NCBI GenBank assembly: GCA_028277295.1
Contig: JANQGN010000463.1
Location: 1-5,886 of the forward strand
Reading direction: 5' to 3'
DNA length: 5,886 nt
Source of the DNA: Rhodospira sp.
GTDB lineage: Bacteria > Pseudomonadota > Alphaproteobacteria > Rhodospirillales > Rhodospirillaceae
Below the pieces are notes generated by a model. The model ran no database searches, had not been told where the DNA came from, and worked only from the letters and a program-made list of their open reading frames with translations. This document shows positions 4,958 to 5,886 of this stretch, one piece after another; position 1 is the first letter of the stretch, and the number at the start of each line of letters is the position of its first letter. Made by a program: the position numbers and the translations under genes.

Positions 4958-5770
4958 ATGTCCTTCGCGACCATCCTGGGTGTGATCTTCGGCTTTGGCC
5001 TGTTCGTCGGTGCCATCGTGCTGAGCACCGACAACGTCTTCATTTTCCTTAACCTCCCCAGTTTCATCATGGTGCTTGGCGGGACCCTGGCGGCGGCCTT
5101 TATCTCCTTCGAGCCACGCTATGTGGTTCAAGCCCTGCGGGTGATGAGTTCCATCCTGTTCACCCACGAGGTTACACGCGCCATTCTCACCCACGAGGTG
5201 GGACGCGTGATTCGCTGGGGATACGTGATCCAGAAAAGCGGTCTGCCAGGACTGGAAACCGATGCCGGGCGCGCCCGCAAGACAGATCGCTTCCTGGGAT
5301 ATGGAATCGAACTGGTGATCACGGGTTACACCGGCCAGGAAGTCAGGGAAATCCTGGCCAATACCGTGGAAACCACGTTTCAGCGTAACACCGTCTATTC
5401 GGATATTCTGCGCAACATGGGCTCAACCGCCCCGGCGTTCGGCATGATCGGCACCCTGGTCGGCCTGATCATCATGCTCGACAGCATGGGCGAGGATCCA
5501 GCATCCTTGGGGCCGGGCATGGCGGTGGCCTTGGTCACCACCCTCTATGGGGTCTTGTCGGCGCGACTGATCTTCCTGCCGGCCGCCAACAAGGTGCAAC
5601 AACGCGAGGAAATCGTTCGCTTTCGCAACTACCTGCTTGCCGAGGGCCTGGCGCTGCTGGCCGAACGCAAAAGCCCGCGCTACATCCAGGACAAGATGAA
5701 CAGCTATTTGGACCCCGCGCTACACTTCAGCATTGACAGCATGATGCGATCGCGGAACGGACGCGGCTGA
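4958..5770 (+). CDS. motA: Flagellar motor stator protein MotA (PomA-like)
   Basis: This 270-residue inner-membrane protein belongs to the MotA/TolQ/ExbB channel family. With MotB it forms the ion-driven stator that turns the flagellum. Four helices are visible: about 4-22, 31-50, 155-176 and 186-208. Family signatures are FIMVLGGTLAAAF (36-48) in helix 2, APAFGMIGTLVGL (158-170) with Pro159, and MAVALVTTLYGVL (188-200) leading to Pro208 in LIFLPAANK. The cytoplasmic loop between helices 2 and 3 holds charged residues such as Lys93 and Glu100 that may correspond to the rotor-contacting charges of PomA/MotA. Sequence style is closer to PomA and Bacillus-type MotA (about 250-270 aa) than to the longer E. 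coli MotA. The ion, proton or sodium, cannot be told without MotB. Start: ATG at 4958 follows AAGGGGA by nine bases; the GTG at 4931 would add nine non-conserved residues and lies in the leader hairpins. MotB, normally next, is not seen before an insertion sequence begins 18 bases downstream. Confidence 0.94.
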   Translation: MSFATILGVIFGFGLFVGAIVLSTDNVFIFLNLPSFIMVLGGTLAAAFISFEPRYVVQALRVMSSILFTHEVTRAILTHEVGRVIRWGYVIQKSGLPGLETDAGRARKTDRFLGYGIELVITGYTGQEVREILANTVETTFQRNTVYSDILRNMGSTAPAFGMIGTLVGLIIMLDSMGEDPASLGPGMAVALVTTLYGVLSARLIFLPAANKVQQREEIVRFRNYLLAEGLALLAERKSPRYIQDKMNSYLDPALHFSIDSMMRSRNGRG

Positions 5771-5788
5771 GGCCCGCTGGCGATGTTA

Positions 5789-5886
5789 GAGCCTGATTGG
5801 AAAAGAGTTGAGTGATTCCAGTGGGTTGTGATTCCATGGCTGGTGTGTAGACAACGAAGGAATCGCACCATGTGGACTGAAATCAC
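5789..5886 (+). mobile_element. Left end of an IS5-type insertion sequence (partial)
   Basis: The element probably begins with GAGCCTGATTGG at 5789, preceded by TTA (5786-5788), which suits the TNA target duplication of IS1031-type IS5 elements or, as TTAG, the YTAR target of the IS5 group. Its subterminal region has GTGATTCCA twice with a 16-base period (5812-5820 and 5828-5836) and an inverted GGAATC (5859-5864), typical of transposase binding near the ends. The transposase start follows at 5870. The right end and second target copy lie outside the window, so the exact boundary is inferred. Confidence 0.75.
5870..5886 (+). CDS. IS5 family transposase, first codons (partial)
   Basis: ATG at 5870 begins MWTEIT and is cut by the window edge. 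Many alphaproteobacterial IS5-type DDE transposases begin in this way (MWTEITR...). AAGGA at 5857-5861 is a good ribosome site eight bases before the ATG. A weak promoter, TTGTGA (5826-5831) with TAGACA (5848-5853), lies inside the element. Only six codons are visible, so identity rests on the characteristic start together with the IS-like end upstream. Confidence 0.7.

Overview
The window reads as chromosomal DNA of a GC-rich alphaproteobacterium. A purple non-sulfur or magnetotactic-type Rhodospirillales (Rhodospirillum/Pararhodospirillum-like) fits best, judging by codon use, the MotA subtype and the IS5-type transposase start. The genus is an inference from sequence style, not from a search.

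Layout, left to right. Positions 1-37 may hold the last codons of a plus-strand gene entering from the left. Positions 38-63 carry a copy of an intergenic repeat, and 64-382 is mostly non-coding, with one minus-strand mini-ORF behind a perfect Shine-Dalgarno sequence. A membrane-anchored single-domain rhodanese (383-829, +) follows. The 163-bp gap after it is packed with inverted repeats, including a second copy of the repeat folded into a full palindrome. Converging on this gap from the right is a large minus-strand gene (993-4304) for a 1103-residue protein with seven predicted membrane helices, PAS, GAF, PAS, GGDEF and EAL modules. A 653-bp divergent intergenic region (4305-4957) contains a palindrome just ahead of the GGDEF-EAL start and a structured leader ahead of motA. 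motA (4958-5770, +) encodes the flagellar stator channel subunit. Eighteen bases after its stop an IS5-type insertion sequence begins and runs off the right edge; its transposase starts at 5870.

How the parts may work together: the GGDEF-EAL protein should control cyclic di-GMP, which commonly sets swimming against surface attachment, and it is divergent from a flagellar stator gene, so a motility connection is plausible. Its EAL active site looks complete. Its GGDEF domain keeps the signature motif but lacks several phosphate-binding and inhibitory-site residues, so the net activity is more likely c-di-GMP breakdown, perhaps GTP-gated. The insertion sequence lies where motB normally follows motA and may have separated or silenced motB.

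The least ordinary signals are a tandem hairpin leader before motA whose last loop displays the Shine-Dalgarno sequence, a repeat family that in both copies abuts a stop codon, the degenerate GGDEF site, and the IS at the motA/motB junction. I see no CRISPR array, tRNA, rRNA or clear defence system.
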